DNA of 64,000 nucleotides from Lachnospiraceae bacterium (GCA_910575105.1 CAJTDK010000010.1:62001-126000), one strand, 5' to 3'; positions 1 through 9,562 are shown, counted from the stretch's first letter. The notes: generated by a model not told the origin, from the sequence alone. A program made the numbers and translations.

Positions 1-1228
1 ACCATTTGTCCGGAATATGGGGCATGATGATGGCCACCTCGATCCCGCTTTTCGCGACCCGCGTCAGCGTCGTGATCATCTCATTGTCCAGGATCAAATA
101 TGGCGTCATGATATGTACATATTTTTTCGCGTGGTTTAAGATATGGAAATAAACCTCTTCCCCCACATTTTCATGGTCAAAGGGACTGTCCGCGTAGGGA
201 ATCACATACCCGTACTCCCTTTTAAGCTCCTTTCTCTTCGGCGTCAGATAACGCTTATAATTCTCCTGCCTGCGCTCAGTCACATTCCACATCTCCAGGA
301 ACATCATGGTAAAGCTCTGCACCGCGTCCCCCTTGAGCATGACTGCCGTATCTTTCCAGTGGCCGAAACGTACCTTTTTATTGATGTACTCGTCCGCCAG
401 ATTCACTCCTCCGGTAAATGCTGTTTTTCCGTCGATGACGCAGATCTTCCGGTGATCCCGGTTATTCTGGGTGGTCGACAGGAACGGCTTCACTGCATTG
501 GCCATCTTACACTTGATGCCGAACTTCTTAAGCTGCTCCGGATAGCCGTAGGGAAGGAGGCTGATGGCACACATGCCGTCGTACATAAACCGCACTTCCA
601 CGCCCTCCTCTGCCTTCTGCTTTAACACCTCCAGAAGAGTATCCCACATATATCCCTCATCAACAATAAAATATTCCATAAAGATGAACTTTTTCGCCTT
701 CTTAAGCTCGTGCACCATATATTTGAACTTGTGCTCCCCCAAAGGAAAATATTTCACCGAAGTGTTGCGGTACGTGGGGAAATTAAGCCGGTTGGACAGG
801 AAATAAGAAAGGTGCGCATTAGCTGATTTGCTGGCCCAGATAGCGTCCACCACATCCTGATCCTGCTGCATATAGGGCACCGTCTCCAACTTAAGCTCCG
901 TGAGACGCTGCTGCATAAAGGATGTGCCCACCTGCATCTCCACATAGACATAAAACATAGTCCCCACGATCGGAAAGGCAAGTACGCACAGGATCCACGT
1001 AATCTTAAATGCTGGATTCCCCTTCCGATTGATGATATAAATAATCACCACCACCCGCAGGATCGTAAACACTCCGTATATGTAAAATGTATATTCCCGC
1101 AGATGAAAAGTAGTGGCTACAAACACACCAAACTGCATCAGTACCATCATGAGGAATATCCCTGAACGGCTGAATATAATACGGAATAATCCCCGCTTCG
1201 CACTTCCTGATGCTTCTCTTCTACTCAT
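1..1228 (-). CDS. cls: Cardiolipin synthase, phospholipase D family (3' part cut by window edge)
   Basis: Joins two phosphatidylglycerol molecules into cardiolipin at the membrane. The visible 409 codons begin at an ATG at 1228 behind an AGGAGG site 6 nt away. The protein has two hydrophobic segments in roughly the first 90 residues, including one near VVIIYIINRKGNPAFKITWI, as in Gram-positive Cls. The first HKD motif is present as HRKICVIDGKTAFTGG. The frame is still open at base 1, so the second HKD motif must lie outside the window. The family is usually about 480-510 residues, which fits roughly 80 percent being visible. A YwiE/YwjE-type homologue is equally possible by name. Confidence 0.9.
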   Translation of the reverse strand, partial: MSRREASGSAKRGLFRIIFSRSGIFLMMVLMQFGVFVATTFHLREYTFYIYGVFTILRVVVIIYIINRKGNPAFKITWILCVLAFPIVGTMFYVYVEMQVGTSFMQQRLTELKLETVPYMQQDQDVVDAIWASKSANAHLSYFLSNRLNFPTYRNTSVKYFPLGEHKFKYMVHELKKAKKFIFMEYFIVDEGYMWDTLLEVLKQKAEEGVEVRFMYDGMCAISLLPYGYPEQLKKFGIKCKMANAVKPFLSTTQNNRDHRKICVIDGKTAFTGGVNLADEYINKKVRFGHWKDTAVMLKGDAVQSFTMMFLEMWNVTERRQENYKRYLTPKRKELKREYGYVIPYADSPFDHENVGEEVYFHILNHAKKYVHIMTPYLILDNEMITTLTRVAKSGIEVAIIMPHIPDKW

Positions 1229-1259
1229 CTGATTCCTCCTTTTTTCGTCTGTACATCTG

Positions 1260-1270
1260 TGAACAGTAAC
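1260..1270. repeat. Solitary copy of the MITE terminal repeat TGAACAGTAAC
   Basis: This 11-mer is identical to the right end of the element at 5332-5467. It lies 31 bp upstream of the cls start codon. I found no matching left end nearby, so it is either a relic of an excised or deleted element, or chance. Confidence 0.4.
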
Positions 1271-1379
1271 ATTAGTTTAACATAATTTTTTAAAAATATC
1301 ACCTTCCCCTTTATTTTTTTAGAAAAAAGTATTACAATAATATTATTAAGCCGTATATGAGCGAAAGGAGATTTATGAT

Positions 1380-1946
1380 ATGAAAAAAGTAATTAAACAA
1401 TTATTGGGACTGGCTGCGATCGCCGGTGCTGTGGCTGGTGCCGTGTATCTTTTCAAGAAAAAAAGTGATGAAGAGGGCGATGAGTTTGATGACGACTTTG
1501 ACGATGAAGACTTCGACCTGGACAACGACCTGAAATCCGTATCCGACCGTGAATACGTATCCCTCAATACGGGCGCGCAGGCTGCGGCCGAGACGGTGGA
1601 AGAGACCGTGACAGAGGCCGGAGAAAAGGTTGAAGATACCCTTGAAGATGCCGGAGACGCCGCCGATACCCTTAAAGCCAAAGCAGAGGACGTTTCTGAG
1701 ACTGTATCCGACAAAGCCAAGGACGCAGCAAAGGATGCAAAGGATATCAAGGATTCCGTAAAGCATACGGTTGAAGATGCCAAGGAAAGCCTCAAAGACG
1801 CTGCAAAGGATGCAGCTGATCAGGCTGAAGATCTTGCCGATGCTGTGGAAGAAAAGACGAAGAAGACGCTTAAAGCATTAAAGGGCAAAGCTGAGAATGC
1901 GGCCGAGGCAGTGAAAGAGAAGGTGAAAAAAATCTCGGAGGAGTAA
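1380..1946 (+). CDS. Membrane-anchored amphipathic-repeat protein, function unknown
   Basis: This 188-residue protein starts behind GAAAGGAG. It has a short basic start, one hydrophobic segment at about residues 7-25, and then a strongly acidic stretch at about 30-48. From about residue 65 to the end it is a long run of A/K/D/E-rich 11-mer-like helical repeats (patterns such as AKDAAKDAKDIKD). This resembles LEA, YtxH or apolipoprotein-like sequences. A plausible reading is an envelope protein with one membrane anchor and a long amphipathic helix facing the cytoplasm or the wall. Low complexity makes homology weak evidence, so no function is assigned. It is monocistronic and faces the MocR gene tail to tail, with a hairpin between them. 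Confidence 0.75.
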   Translation: MKKVIKQLLGLAAIAGAVAGAVYLFKKKSDEEGDEFDDDFDDEDFDLDNDLKSVSDREYVSLNTGAQAAAETVEETVTEAGEKVEDTLEDAGDAADTLKAKAEDVSETVSDKAKDAAKDAKDIKDSVKHTVEDAKESLKDAAKDAADQAEDLADAVEEKTKKTLKALKGKAENAAEAVKEKVKKISEE

Positions 1947-1961
1947 TCCCCGTCGCGATAC

Positions 1962-1993
1962 ATCCCCTGTACCATTGCGGTGCAGGGGATTTT
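1962..1993. terminator. Hairpin between convergent genes
   Basis: ATCCCCTGTACC and GGTGCAGGGGAT form a 12-bp stem with one G-T pair and a 5-nt loop, followed by a short T tract on the plus strand. It lies 15 nt after the stop of the 1380-1946 gene. The T tract is weak, so efficiency is uncertain. Confidence 0.6.
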
Positions 1994-2011
1994 AACGGCA
2001 ATTGCCCTCTG

Positions 2012-3406
2012 TCACCTCCAGCACTCTCCAAGGATACATACCGCATCCTTAATCTGCTTTTCTGAAAGATTGGCATATCCTAAAAGTATCGTCGGACGGT
2101 CTGCAGCATCCGCGCAGATCCGGTAGTCTGAAAGGCCGTACACCTTGATCTTCTTCTCCTTTGCCTTAAAGATCAGCTCACTTTCTGTGCTCCCGTTCTC
2201 AAAGGTCAGAAGTAGATGAACTCCTGCATGTTCCCCGGAGATACGGCAGATAGTAGAAAGGGGCCGTAAGGCATCGATCAGCGTATCGTGGCGGTTCTTA
2301 TATAATGCGCGCATCTTGTTGAGATGCCGCTCATAATACCCTTCCTCCAGAAATCTCTGTACAATCAGCTGATCGACCTTGGACACCGTAGAATTAACAA
2401 ACCGGTGCCTTTCCTGATAGACACAGAGCAAAGGCTTTGGAAGAACCATATAGCTTAACCGGATCGCCGGCGCGATGGACTTGGAAAATGTCCCCAGATA
2501 GACCACCTTCTCATTCCTGTCATAGCCTTGCAGGGCGGGGATAGGCTTGCCCTTGTAACGGAATTCACTGTCATAATCATCCTCCACGATATAGCGCCCC
2601 TCTCTTTCCGCCGCCCACTTAAGCAGCTCCAGACGCCGTTTCATGGGCATAACAATCCCTGTCGGATACTGGTGGGAGGGAGTCACATAAGCGATATCCG
2701 CATCTGTCTCCGCAAGACGCTTAACCTCCATGCCGCTCTTATCCATTGATACCGGAACAGTCTTATAAGATAAGCTCTCAGCCAGCCGGTATGCCTGCTT
2801 GTAAGTAGGATCTTCAAAAGCGATCCGGTGATGCGTACCAAGGACCATCGAAAGAAGCATGAACAAATAATCGCTCCCGGCGCCGATGATCACCTGTCCG
2901 GGAGTACAGTTCACTCCTCTCGCCTGATAAAGATAGCTGCAGACGGCCCTGCGGAATCCGTACTCTCCCTGAGAATCCCCGGAGCGGAACAGCTCCGTCT
3001 TATCATCCATCAGGATATCCTTAGAAAGCTTCCGCCACACATTGTAGGGAAAGCTGCTTAAATCCACGCCGTTGGGCGTAAAATCATATTTATACTTTTT
3101 TCCGGCGGTCTTTTCCTTAGCCTCCACTGCCTGCGCCGGTTCAAGGTGATACAGCTCCTCGATCTGCGCCGCAAAAAATCCCCGGCAGGGCTCGGACTCG
3201 ATAAAGCCCTCCGACAAAAGCTGCTCATAGGCAAGAGCTGCCGTACTCCGGCTCACTTCCAGATGCTTTGCCAGCGCCCTGGTGGACGGAAGCTTTTCCC
3301 CGCAGGCTATCCGCCCGCTCTGGATATCTTTTTTTATAAAATCATAAATCTGCTCGTAAAGCGGCGTTCTTGAACCTGTCTTCAGATTCATGGTAAGCTC
3401 ATACAT
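2012..3406 (-). CDS. MocR/GabR-type transcriptional regulator (GntR HTH plus aminotransferase fold)
   Basis: A 464-residue chimera. Residues about 10-78 form a GntR winged helix (PLYEQIYDFIKKDIQSGRI, LPSTRALAKHLEVSRSTAAL). The rest is a class I aminotransferase-like domain with the PLP pocket EDDYDSEFRY and the PLP lysine region GTFSKSIAPAIRLSY near residue 310. In this family PLP or an amino-substrate adduct controls DNA binding at pyridoxine or GABA-type genes. No pdx or gab genes lie nearby, so the target is unknown. The start ATG is 6 nt from GGAGG. The 152-bp upstream region is structured and may hold its own operator. Confidence 0.9.
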   Translation of the reverse strand: MYELTMNLKTGSRTPLYEQIYDFIKKDIQSGRIACGEKLPSTRALAKHLEVSRSTAALAYEQLLSEGFIESEPCRGFFAAQIEELYHLEPAQAVEAKEKTAGKKYKYDFTPNGVDLSSFPYNVWRKLSKDILMDDKTELFRSGDSQGEYGFRRAVCSYLYQARGVNCTPGQVIIGAGSDYLFMLLSMVLGTHHRIAFEDPTYKQAYRLAESLSYKTVPVSMDKSGMEVKRLAETDADIAYVTPSHQYPTGIVMPMKRRLELLKWAAEREGRYIVEDDYDSEFRYKGKPIPALQGYDRNEKVVYLGTFSKSIAPAIRLSYMVLPKPLLCVYQERHRFVNSTVSKVDQLIVQRFLEEGYYERHLNKMRALYKNRHDTLIDALRPLSTICRISGEHAGVHLLLTFENGSTESELIFKAKEKKIKVYGLSDYRICADAADRPTILLGYANLSEKQIKDAVCILGECWR

Positions 3407-3558
3407 ATCCTTCCTCCCGAAATGCGCCCAAACTCAAAATGCAAGGAACACCCCCGTCCCTTGCACCCGGTATCCTGCTGGCCTTACGTCCGCCGCCCAG
3501 ATACTTTTATTCGTTGTACTAGCCAGAACTGGCGGCATATACGAACATCCTTTATTGC

Positions 3559-5232
3559 TTATCCTTGCTTCGGCAACCGAAAAGAACTCTTCAACGATAC
3601 GATCCGGTTAAACACAAGATTATCCGGCGACGAATCTTTAGCGTCGATGCAGAAATACCCGTTCCGCACAAACTGGAAGCTGTCATGGCCCTTAGCGCTG
3701 TCAAAGCTGTCCTCAACATAGCAATTTTTACGGATCTCAAGGGAATTAGGATTAAGATTCAAAGAACCGTCCTCCTTATTATAAACGCCCTTCTCTTCAT
3801 CCACCAGATTCTCATAGAGCCTAACCTCCGCCCGCTTTGCGTAAGACGCGGCCACCCAGTGGATGGTTCCCTTCACCTTTCTTCCGGTAAATCCTGTCCC
3901 GCACTTTGTCTCCGGGTCATAGGTACAGTGCACAGCTGTCACCTTGCCCGTCTCATCTGTCTCATAGCTTTCACATTTTACAAAATAAGCATTCATCAGG
4001 CGCACTTCGTTGCCCGGGAACAGGCGGAAATATTTCTTCGGAGGCTCGATCATAAAATCCTCCCGTTCGATATAAAGCTCCCTGCAAAACGGCAGCTTAC
4101 GTTTCCCAAGCTCTGGATTCTCCAGATTGTTATCCGCCTCCAGATATTCCACTTCACCTTCCGGATAATTGTCGATCACAAGCTTCACCGGATCAAGCAC
4201 CGCCATCATACGGGGTTTCTTAAGCTTTAAATCCTCCCTGATGCAATATTCAAGCATGGCATAGTCCACAGAGCTCTGGCTCTTTGACACGCCGCACAGC
4301 TCAACGAACATCCGAAGGGACTCCGGAGTAAATCCTCTTCTTCTGAGCGCCGCGATAGACACTAGGCGCGGATCGTCCCAGCCGTCCACGATCCCTTCCT
4401 GCACCAGCTTTTTGATATACCGCTTTCCCGTCACCACATTGGTAAGATAAAGCTTCGCAAATTCAATCTGGCGCGGCGCCGGGTCAAATTCACACTCGCG
4501 CACTACCCAGTCATAGAGCGGCCTGTGATCCTCAAACTCCAGCGTACAGATCGAATGGGTGATCTTCTCCACCGCATCCTCAATGGGGTGTGCAAAATCG
4601 TACATCGGATAGATGCACCATTTGTCCCCCGTATTGTGGTGGGGCATACGTGCCACCCGGTAAATGACCGGATCCCGCATATTGATGTTCGGAGAAGACA
4701 TGTCAATCTTTGCCCGCAGCACCTTCTCTCCGTCCTTATACTCTCCATTTTTCATCCCCTCAAACAGGGCAAGGTTCTCCTCTATGGAACGGTCCCTGTA
4801 AGGGCTGTCCTTTCCTGGCTCCGTCAGCGTCCCCCGGTACTGCCGGATCTCATCCGCCGTCAGGTCGCAGACATACGCCTTTCCCTTTTGGATTAGCTTC
4901 ACCGCGCACGCATACATCACGTCAAAATAATCCGACGCAAAGTAAAGATGATCCTTAAAATCAGCGCCAAGCCATGCCACGTCCTCCTTAATGGACTCTA
5001 CATACTCCATATCCTCCTTCGTCGGGTTCGTATCGTCAAACCGCAGATGGAAGGTCCCGTTATATTTCTTCGCAAGCCCGGAATTTAAGATGATAGACTT
5101 CGCATGTCCGATATGCAGATACCCGTTAGGCTCCGGCGGGAATCTTGTACATACCTTAGTATAGACACCCTCCGCAAGATCCTTATCTATCTCCTGTTCA
5201 ATAAAATTTTTGGAAATTACTTCTTCTCCCAT
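3559..5232 (-). CDS. glnS: Glutaminyl-tRNA synthetase
   Basis: A class I synthetase of 557 residues that charges tRNA-Gln with glutamine. Motifs seen are [17 protein letters not shown] (HIGH region), [12 protein letters not shown] and WDDPRL with [11 protein letters not shown]. The KMSKS-equivalent segment is [11 protein letters not shown], which departs from the classical VMSKR. The C-terminal anticodon-binding beta barrels are present. The open frame extends 40 codons upstream, but the start at 5232 is chosen because AGGAGG lies just before that ATG and [15 protein letters not shown] fits the family. Many Firmicutes make Gln-tRNA only through GatCAB; having GlnRS is typical of part of the Clostridia. 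Confidence 0.95.
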   Translation of the reverse strand: MGEEVISKNFIEQEIDKDLAEGVYTKVCTRFPPEPNGYLHIGHAKSIILNSGLAKKYNGTFHLRFDDTNPTKEDMEYVESIKEDVAWLGADFKDHLYFASDYFDVMYACAVKLIQKGKAYVCDLTADEIRQYRGTLTEPGKDSPYRDRSIEENLALFEGMKNGEYKDGEKVLRAKIDMSSPNINMRDPVIYRVARMPHHNTGDKWCIYPMYDFAHPIEDAVEKITHSICTLEFEDHRPLYDWVVRECEFDPAPRQIEFAKLYLTNVVTGKRYIKKLVQEGIVDGWDDPRLVSIAALRRRGFTPESLRMFVELCGVSKSQSSVDYAMLEYCIREDLKLKKPRMMAVLDPVKLVIDNYPEGEVEYLEADNNLENPELGKRKLPFCRELYIEREDFMIEPPKKYFRLFPGNEVRLMNAYFVKCESYETDETGKVTAVHCTYDPETKCGTGFTGRKVKGTIHWVAASYAKRAEVRLYENLVDEEKGVYNKEDGSLNLNPNSLEIRKNCYVEDSFDSAKGHDSFQFVRNGYFCIDAKDSSPDNLVFNRIVSLKSSFRLPKQG

Positions 5233-5331
5233 GTTCTTCCTCCTTGTATTTCGCCATGCGTCCATCTTATCATAAATTATATGCGTAGACAAGGCTGTTT
5301 TCCGCCTGTCGGCGCCCTCATTTTTATACCG

Positions 5332-5467
5332 GTTACTGTTCACTCCGTTCACAGCAGCCTTCGCAAATCCATTTAAAATTCGCTTCGCGAATGGGATTTG
5401 CTCACTCCTGAATCACTTTCTTACAGAATGCGCAGCCAGTGCGCATTCCTGACCCATGAACAGTAAC
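5332..5467. mobile_element. MITE-like element with 11-bp terminal inverted repeats and 7-8 bp target duplication
   Basis: The ends GTTACTGTTCA (5332-5342) and TGAACAGTAAC (5457-5467) are perfect inverted repeats. Outside them TATACCG(G) occurs as a direct repeat at 5325-5332 and 5468-5475, which reads as a target-site duplication. Inside are two hairpins: GCAAATCC (5372-5379) pairing with GGATTTGC, with an ATTCGC/GCGAAT stem and TTCG-type loop within it, and AATGCGCA/TGCGCATT near 5428-5448. It encodes no protein. It sits just after the stop codon of the ThrE-like gene and upstream of glnS. Confidence 0.75.
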
Positions 5468-5475
5468 TATACCGG

Positions 5476-6690
5476 CTATCCTTTATGTCTCCCCGCACTC
5501 TCCTGGCGGGTCGCGATCTCCACCAGAAGAAACCCGAAAGCGATGGCAAGGCAGGTCTGGGCCAGCGTGATCGTCTGCTGTAGCGCTAGACCATAATCCG
5601 CCTGCACAAATCCATGCATCATATAAAACAGCGTTGCCCCGGGAATGACCGGCATGATCGACGTGGTAAGAAAGATCGTAGCCGGCGCCCGGTGAACTCT
5701 GGACATGATATAGGCGTAGGCCGCTACAAACGCCGCCCCAGCCATCACCGCCGCAAAGTCATTCCCCCAGATATTCTGCACAAACAGATAAAGGCCGCAG
5801 TTTAACAGACCGCCCACTCCCGCCCAGAAGGACTGCCGCGTCGCCGCCTGAAACAAAAGCGCGAACCCCATACTGGCCACACCGCAGGAAACAAGCTGCA
5901 CGGCGATGCTAGGAGCGATGTACATCTCATACATCTCTCCCTCAAAAAGCACGATGGCAAGCCCTGTCCCGCAGGCGATAGCCACCGCCCCCAAAAAGGA
6001 GTTGACAATATTAAGCAGGCCGGATAAAAATGCCCGCTTCAGCACATCACGGATGCCGTTAGCGACCCCGAGGCCGCTGATGAGCACCATATTAAGCCCC
6101 AGCACGATCCGGTCCGGATGATGCCCCAATCCCGCCTTGCCGGCCAGGAACACCGCAGCCGATGACAGGAAAGCCAGAGTCAGGTTATACACCACCAGGT
6201 TATATCCCTTTTTGTCAAGGACATTGCCCATATATACGATACCGGCGGCACAGATAAATGTACCCACAAAAGAATCCACAAAATCACAGCCAAAATACAC
6301 GCCGAACCCGATCCCGCCCAAGATCGCTGACAGGTACCTCAGATACAGCGGCTGGGGCCTGCGGTCCATGACCTCCCCGTATCTTTCACGAATCTCTTCC
6401 ACCGAAGGCTTATTCTTACAGATATAGCGGGACAGATTATTCAGGTAATCCAGCCGGTCATAGTTAAAGCCCACCTTGTGGATCCGCCGGATCTGGGTGA
6501 TAAAGCGGCCTCCCTTCGGTTTGATGGTCGCCTGGATATCGCTCTGTATGGCAAATATATCGCACTGTTCGATATCATAGCTCAAAAGCATCCGGTACAT
6601 ACTGTCTTCTGCCCGGTCTGTCTCCGCCCCGCTCTTGATCATCTCTTTTCCGATGCCCAGCACCTCATTAAGCAACAATTCATAATCCAT
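5476..6690 (-). CDS. Threonine/serine exporter family protein (fused ThrE-type)
   Basis: A 404-residue membrane protein. The first 115 or so residues are the soluble N-terminal ThrE domain (GAETDRAEDSMYRML, RGGRFITQIRRIHKVGFNYD is the surrounding region). About ten hydrophobic segments follow, with ITTSIMPVIPGATLFYMMHG characteristic of the second half. It combines in one chain what is split as YjjP and YjjB in E. coli, so it probably exports small amino acids or related metabolites. The gene ends 1 nt from the MITE target duplication. No operon partner is clear; the NSS symporter upstream is 57 nt away and may be co-transcribed. Confidence 0.85.
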   Translation of the reverse strand: MDYELLLNEVLGIGKEMIKSGAETDRAEDSMYRMLLSYDIEQCDIFAIQSDIQATIKPKGGRFITQIRRIHKVGFNYDRLDYLNNLSRYICKNKPSVEEIRERYGEVMDRRPQPLYLRYLSAILGGIGFGVYFGCDFVDSFVGTFICAAGIVYMGNVLDKKGYNLVVYNLTLAFLSSAAVFLAGKAGLGHHPDRIVLGLNMVLISGLGVANGIRDVLKRAFLSGLLNIVNSFLGAVAIACGTGLAIVLFEGEMYEMYIAPSIAVQLVSCGVASMGFALLFQAATRQSFWAGVGGLLNCGLYLFVQNIWGNDFAAVMAGAAFVAAYAYIMSRVHRAPATIFLTTSIMPVIPGATLFYMMHGFVQADYGLALQQTITLAQTCLAIAFGFLLVEIATRQESAGRHKG

Positions 6691-6747
6691 AACGCACCTT
6701 AAATCCCTTAAGCTTCCAAAGCCGCATCCGCCCGCAAGGATCCTTAC

Positions 6748-8106
6748 CTACCTGAGCAGCCCCTGCAGGATGATCGCCACGATAAGCACCGGAAGCACAA
6801 ACTGGAAGTAAGGTCTCAGAGCCTTTGAAAACTTAAGCCCCTCTCCCTGGTTGCACTCCTCATAATACTGATCAAAGCCCCAGCCAAACCGGGTAACGCA
6901 GAACAGCAGGTAGATCAGGGACCCGATGGGCAAAAGCAGGTTGCTGACGATAAAATCCTCGCTGTCTAACACATCCCGTCCCCCGATCAGCCGCAGATTG
7001 CCCCATACATTGTAGCCAAGCACGCACGGAAGGCTTGCCGCCAGCACAATGACGCCATTAATGAATACCGCCTTCTTCCGGCTGGTCCCAAACATATCCA
7101 CCGCAAAAGAGATAATATTTTCAAATACTGCCATCACCGTCGAAAAGCTTGCAAAAGTCATAAACAGGAAAAACATCGATCCCCAGATACGTCCTCCCGC
7201 CATATTGACAAACACGTTAGGCAGCGTCACAAAGATCAGCGCCGGCCCTGCATCCGGCTGCACGCCATAGGAAAAACATGCCGGAAAGATGATCAGCCCT
7301 GACATGACCGCCACGAAGGTATCCAGCCCGCAGATCCTTAAAGCCTCTCCTGGAAGCGTATGGTTCTTTGTCATATAGCTTCCGAAGATCTCCATAGCGG
7401 CGATACCGAGACTTAAGGTGAAAAAGGACTGGTTCATGGCTTCCGTTACCACGTTCGTAATCCCCACGCTCTTTACCTTCTCAATACTCGGCACAAGATA
7501 AAAGGAAATCCCTTCCGCCGCCCCGGAAAGAAGCACGCTGTGCACGGCCAGCACCAGAATCAGCGCCAGAAGCGCCGCCATCATGAATTTACTGATCTTC
7601 TCAAGCCCGTTCTGCAGGCCCCTGGAGCATACAAAAAAGCCCAGAATGACTGTAAGCCCCATCCAGACGCCCATCTCTGAGGGTGAGGAAAGAAGCTCTG
7701 CAAACACCGCCCCCACTTCCTCTGCGCCCATAGACGGCTTAAATGTCCCCGCAGCGAATTTAAAAAAGTAGCTGACCATCCACCCGGAGACCGTCGTATA
7801 ATACATCATCAGCATATAGCAGCCAAAGATACAGAACCAGCCGTGGATGTGCCACTTGCTCCCCGGCTTCTCAAGCGCCTTATAGCCAAGCACCGCACTC
7901 TTTCTGCTGGCACGCCCTACCGCCAGCTCCATCGTGAGCACCGGCATCCCCATACAAACAAGAAACACCAGATACAGCAGTACAAAGATACCGCCGCCGT
8001 TCTGTCCCACCACATAGGGGAATCTCCATACATTTCCAATTCCGACCGCACATCCCGCACTGACCAGCAAAAAGCCCAGCCGGGACTTAAACCCTTCTCT
8101 CTTCAT
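6748..8106 (-). CDS. Sodium-dependent transporter, neurotransmitter:sodium symporter (NSS/SNF) family
   Basis: A 452-residue polytopic symporter of the LeuT fold. TM1 carries the sodium/substrate unwinding motif (AGCAVGIGNVWRFPYVVGQN), followed by NGGGIF and the TM6 to TM8 segments. It most likely imports an amino acid with sodium; the substrate cannot be read from sequence. The open frame starts 9 codons earlier at 8133 without a ribosome site. The ATG at 8106 is preferred because AAAGGA precedes it and homologues begin near MKREGFKSRLGF. With 11-12 predicted helices it resembles the shorter bacterial subgroup (MhsT/TnaT-like). Confidence 0.88.
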   Translation of the reverse strand: MKREGFKSRLGFLLVSAGCAVGIGNVWRFPYVVGQNGGGIFVLLYLVFLVCMGMPVLTMELAVGRASRKSAVLGYKALEKPGSKWHIHGWFCIFGCYMLMMYYTTVSGWMVSYFFKFAAGTFKPSMGAEEVGAVFAELLSSPSEMGVWMGLTVILGFFVCSRGLQNGLEKISKFMMAALLALILVLAVHSVLLSGAAEGISFYLVPSIEKVKSVGITNVVTEAMNQSFFTLSLGIAAMEIFGSYMTKNHTLPGEALRICGLDTFVAVMSGLIIFPACFSYGVQPDAGPALIFVTLPNVFVNMAGGRIWGSMFFLFMTFASFSTVMAVFENIISFAVDMFGTSRKKAVFINGVIVLAASLPCVLGYNVWGNLRLIGGRDVLDSEDFIVSNLLLPIGSLIYLLFCVTRFGWGFDQYYEECNQGEGLKFSKALRPYFQFVLPVLIVAIILQGLLR

Positions 8107-8204
8107 ATGTTCCTTTAACTCTCTTTCCTTCATTAATTTGAATCATTTTCATGAAACTGTTTTAAAGATATACCTTTCACGACAGGATTGCAATACTTTT
8201 TTCC

Positions 8205-9536
8205 CTACTCCGGCATCCATTTTCCCTTCCATGCGTACAAAAGGATCATGACCATGCCCACACACCAGGAAACCGGATAGGCCGTCATCACGCCGAAAAG
8301 CTCATGGGAGATCTTAAGCGCCCCAAAGATCCAGATCACCCGGAAGATACACAGGGAGAACAAAAACACCACCATCGCCTGAAAGGTCTTTCCCACACCC
8401 CGGATAGTGCCCGCAAGTACCTGGAGGATACCCAGCATCCAGTAGAAAGGGCAGAAAAATTTCAGGATATATACCCCGTACCCCACTACCTCCTGCTTTC
8501 CGGTAAATACGCCGATAACCTGCGGCGCGAACAGAATAAGGAGAATCCCCGTGAAGATGGTGTAGCACACGCCCATGGCCACCGACACATACATCCCCTT
8601 CTTCACCCGGTCGTACCTTCCCGCTCCCACGTTCTGCCCGGCAAATGTCGTCGCCGCCATACTGAAGCTTAATACCGGAAGGATATTGAAGCCATCAATC
8701 TTGATATATGCGGCAAATCCGGCCATGGCTGCTGCCCCGAAGCTGTTGACGCTGGACTGAACGACTACATTGGACAAAGAGATCACGATATTCTGGATTC
8801 CCGTCGGAAGTCCGATCTTTAATATCTTTCCCAAAAGATTATCGTAAAACCGGACATCACGAAGCTTAAGCCGGTACACATCCTGGCTTTTTACCAGAAA
8901 CGCGATGATAAAAATACAGGAAATAAGCTGTCCGATATCGGTAGCAAGGGCAACACCCTCCACGCCCATCTTAAATCCGACCACGAACAGCAGATCCAGA
9001 AATATATTGGAAACCGCCGCGATCACCAGATACATCAGCGAGCGCTTAGAATTCCCCACCGCGTTTAATATGCCCGCCGCCATATTATAGATCACCGAAA
9101 AGATCATTCCGCCGAAAAAGATCTGAAGATAGGCGGCCGCCGGGCCGAGCACTTCCTCCGGCGTACCCATAGCCCTAAGGATGGCCGGTGACAATAATAC
9201 TCCCGCCACACTGACAATCGCTCCCGCGCAGACGGCAATGGCGATCGTCGTGTGGACCGCCTTTCTCACGCCCTCCTTATCCTTCGCCCCGAAAAACTGC
9301 GAGATCACTACGCCTGCTCCTGCCGACGCACCGATACAAAAGCCCACCAGCAGATTGATGATCGCCCCGCTGGATCCTACCGCCGCCAGAGCCTCACTGC
9401 CGATATAATTCCCCACAATAATGGAATCTACCGTATTGTAAAGCTGCTGGAACAGATTCCCCAGGATCAGCGGAATTGAAAACGACAGGATATTCTTCCA
9501 GATTGGCCCTTCCGTCATTGTTTTTTGTAATTTCAT
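8205..9536 (-). CDS. MATE family efflux transporter
   Basis: A 443-residue membrane protein with twelve hydrophobic segments in two homologous halves. N-terminal signature regions are PLILGNLFQQLYNTVDSIIV and SGAIINLLVGFCIGASAGAG; the second half has GLPTGIQNIVISLSNVVVQS. It belongs to the NorM/DinF-type cation-coupled drug and metabolite exporters, closest in look to the clostridial VmrA/YdhE-like group. The start has an AGGAGGAAGG site. It stands alone between the NSS gene and the tRNA-Thr terminator. Confidence 0.92.
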   Translation of the reverse strand: MKLQKTMTEGPIWKNILSFSIPLILGNLFQQLYNTVDSIIVGNYIGSEALAAVGSSGAIINLLVGFCIGASAGAGVVISQFFGAKDKEGVRKAVHTTIAIAVCAGAIVSVAGVLLSPAILRAMGTPEEVLGPAAAYLQIFFGGMIFSVIYNMAAGILNAVGNSKRSLMYLVIAAVSNIFLDLLFVVGFKMGVEGVALATDIGQLISCIFIIAFLVKSQDVYRLKLRDVRFYDNLLGKILKIGLPTGIQNIVISLSNVVVQSSVNSFGAAAMAGFAAYIKIDGFNILPVLSFSMAATTFAGQNVGAGRYDRVKKGMYVSVAMGVCYTIFTGILLILFAPQVIGVFTGKQEVVGYGVYILKFFCPFYWMLGILQVLAGTIRGVGKTFQAMVVFLFSLCIFRVIWIFGALKISHELFGVMTAYPVSWCVGMVMILLYAWKGKWMPE

Positions 9537-9562
9537 CGTCCTTCCTCCTTATTGCCGCGCAC

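Noticed and set aside
5332-5467. Considered as a riboswitch or attenuator of glnS
   Set aside because: Perfect terminal repeats with a target duplication fit a mobile element better, and no T tract follows its hairpins toward glnS.
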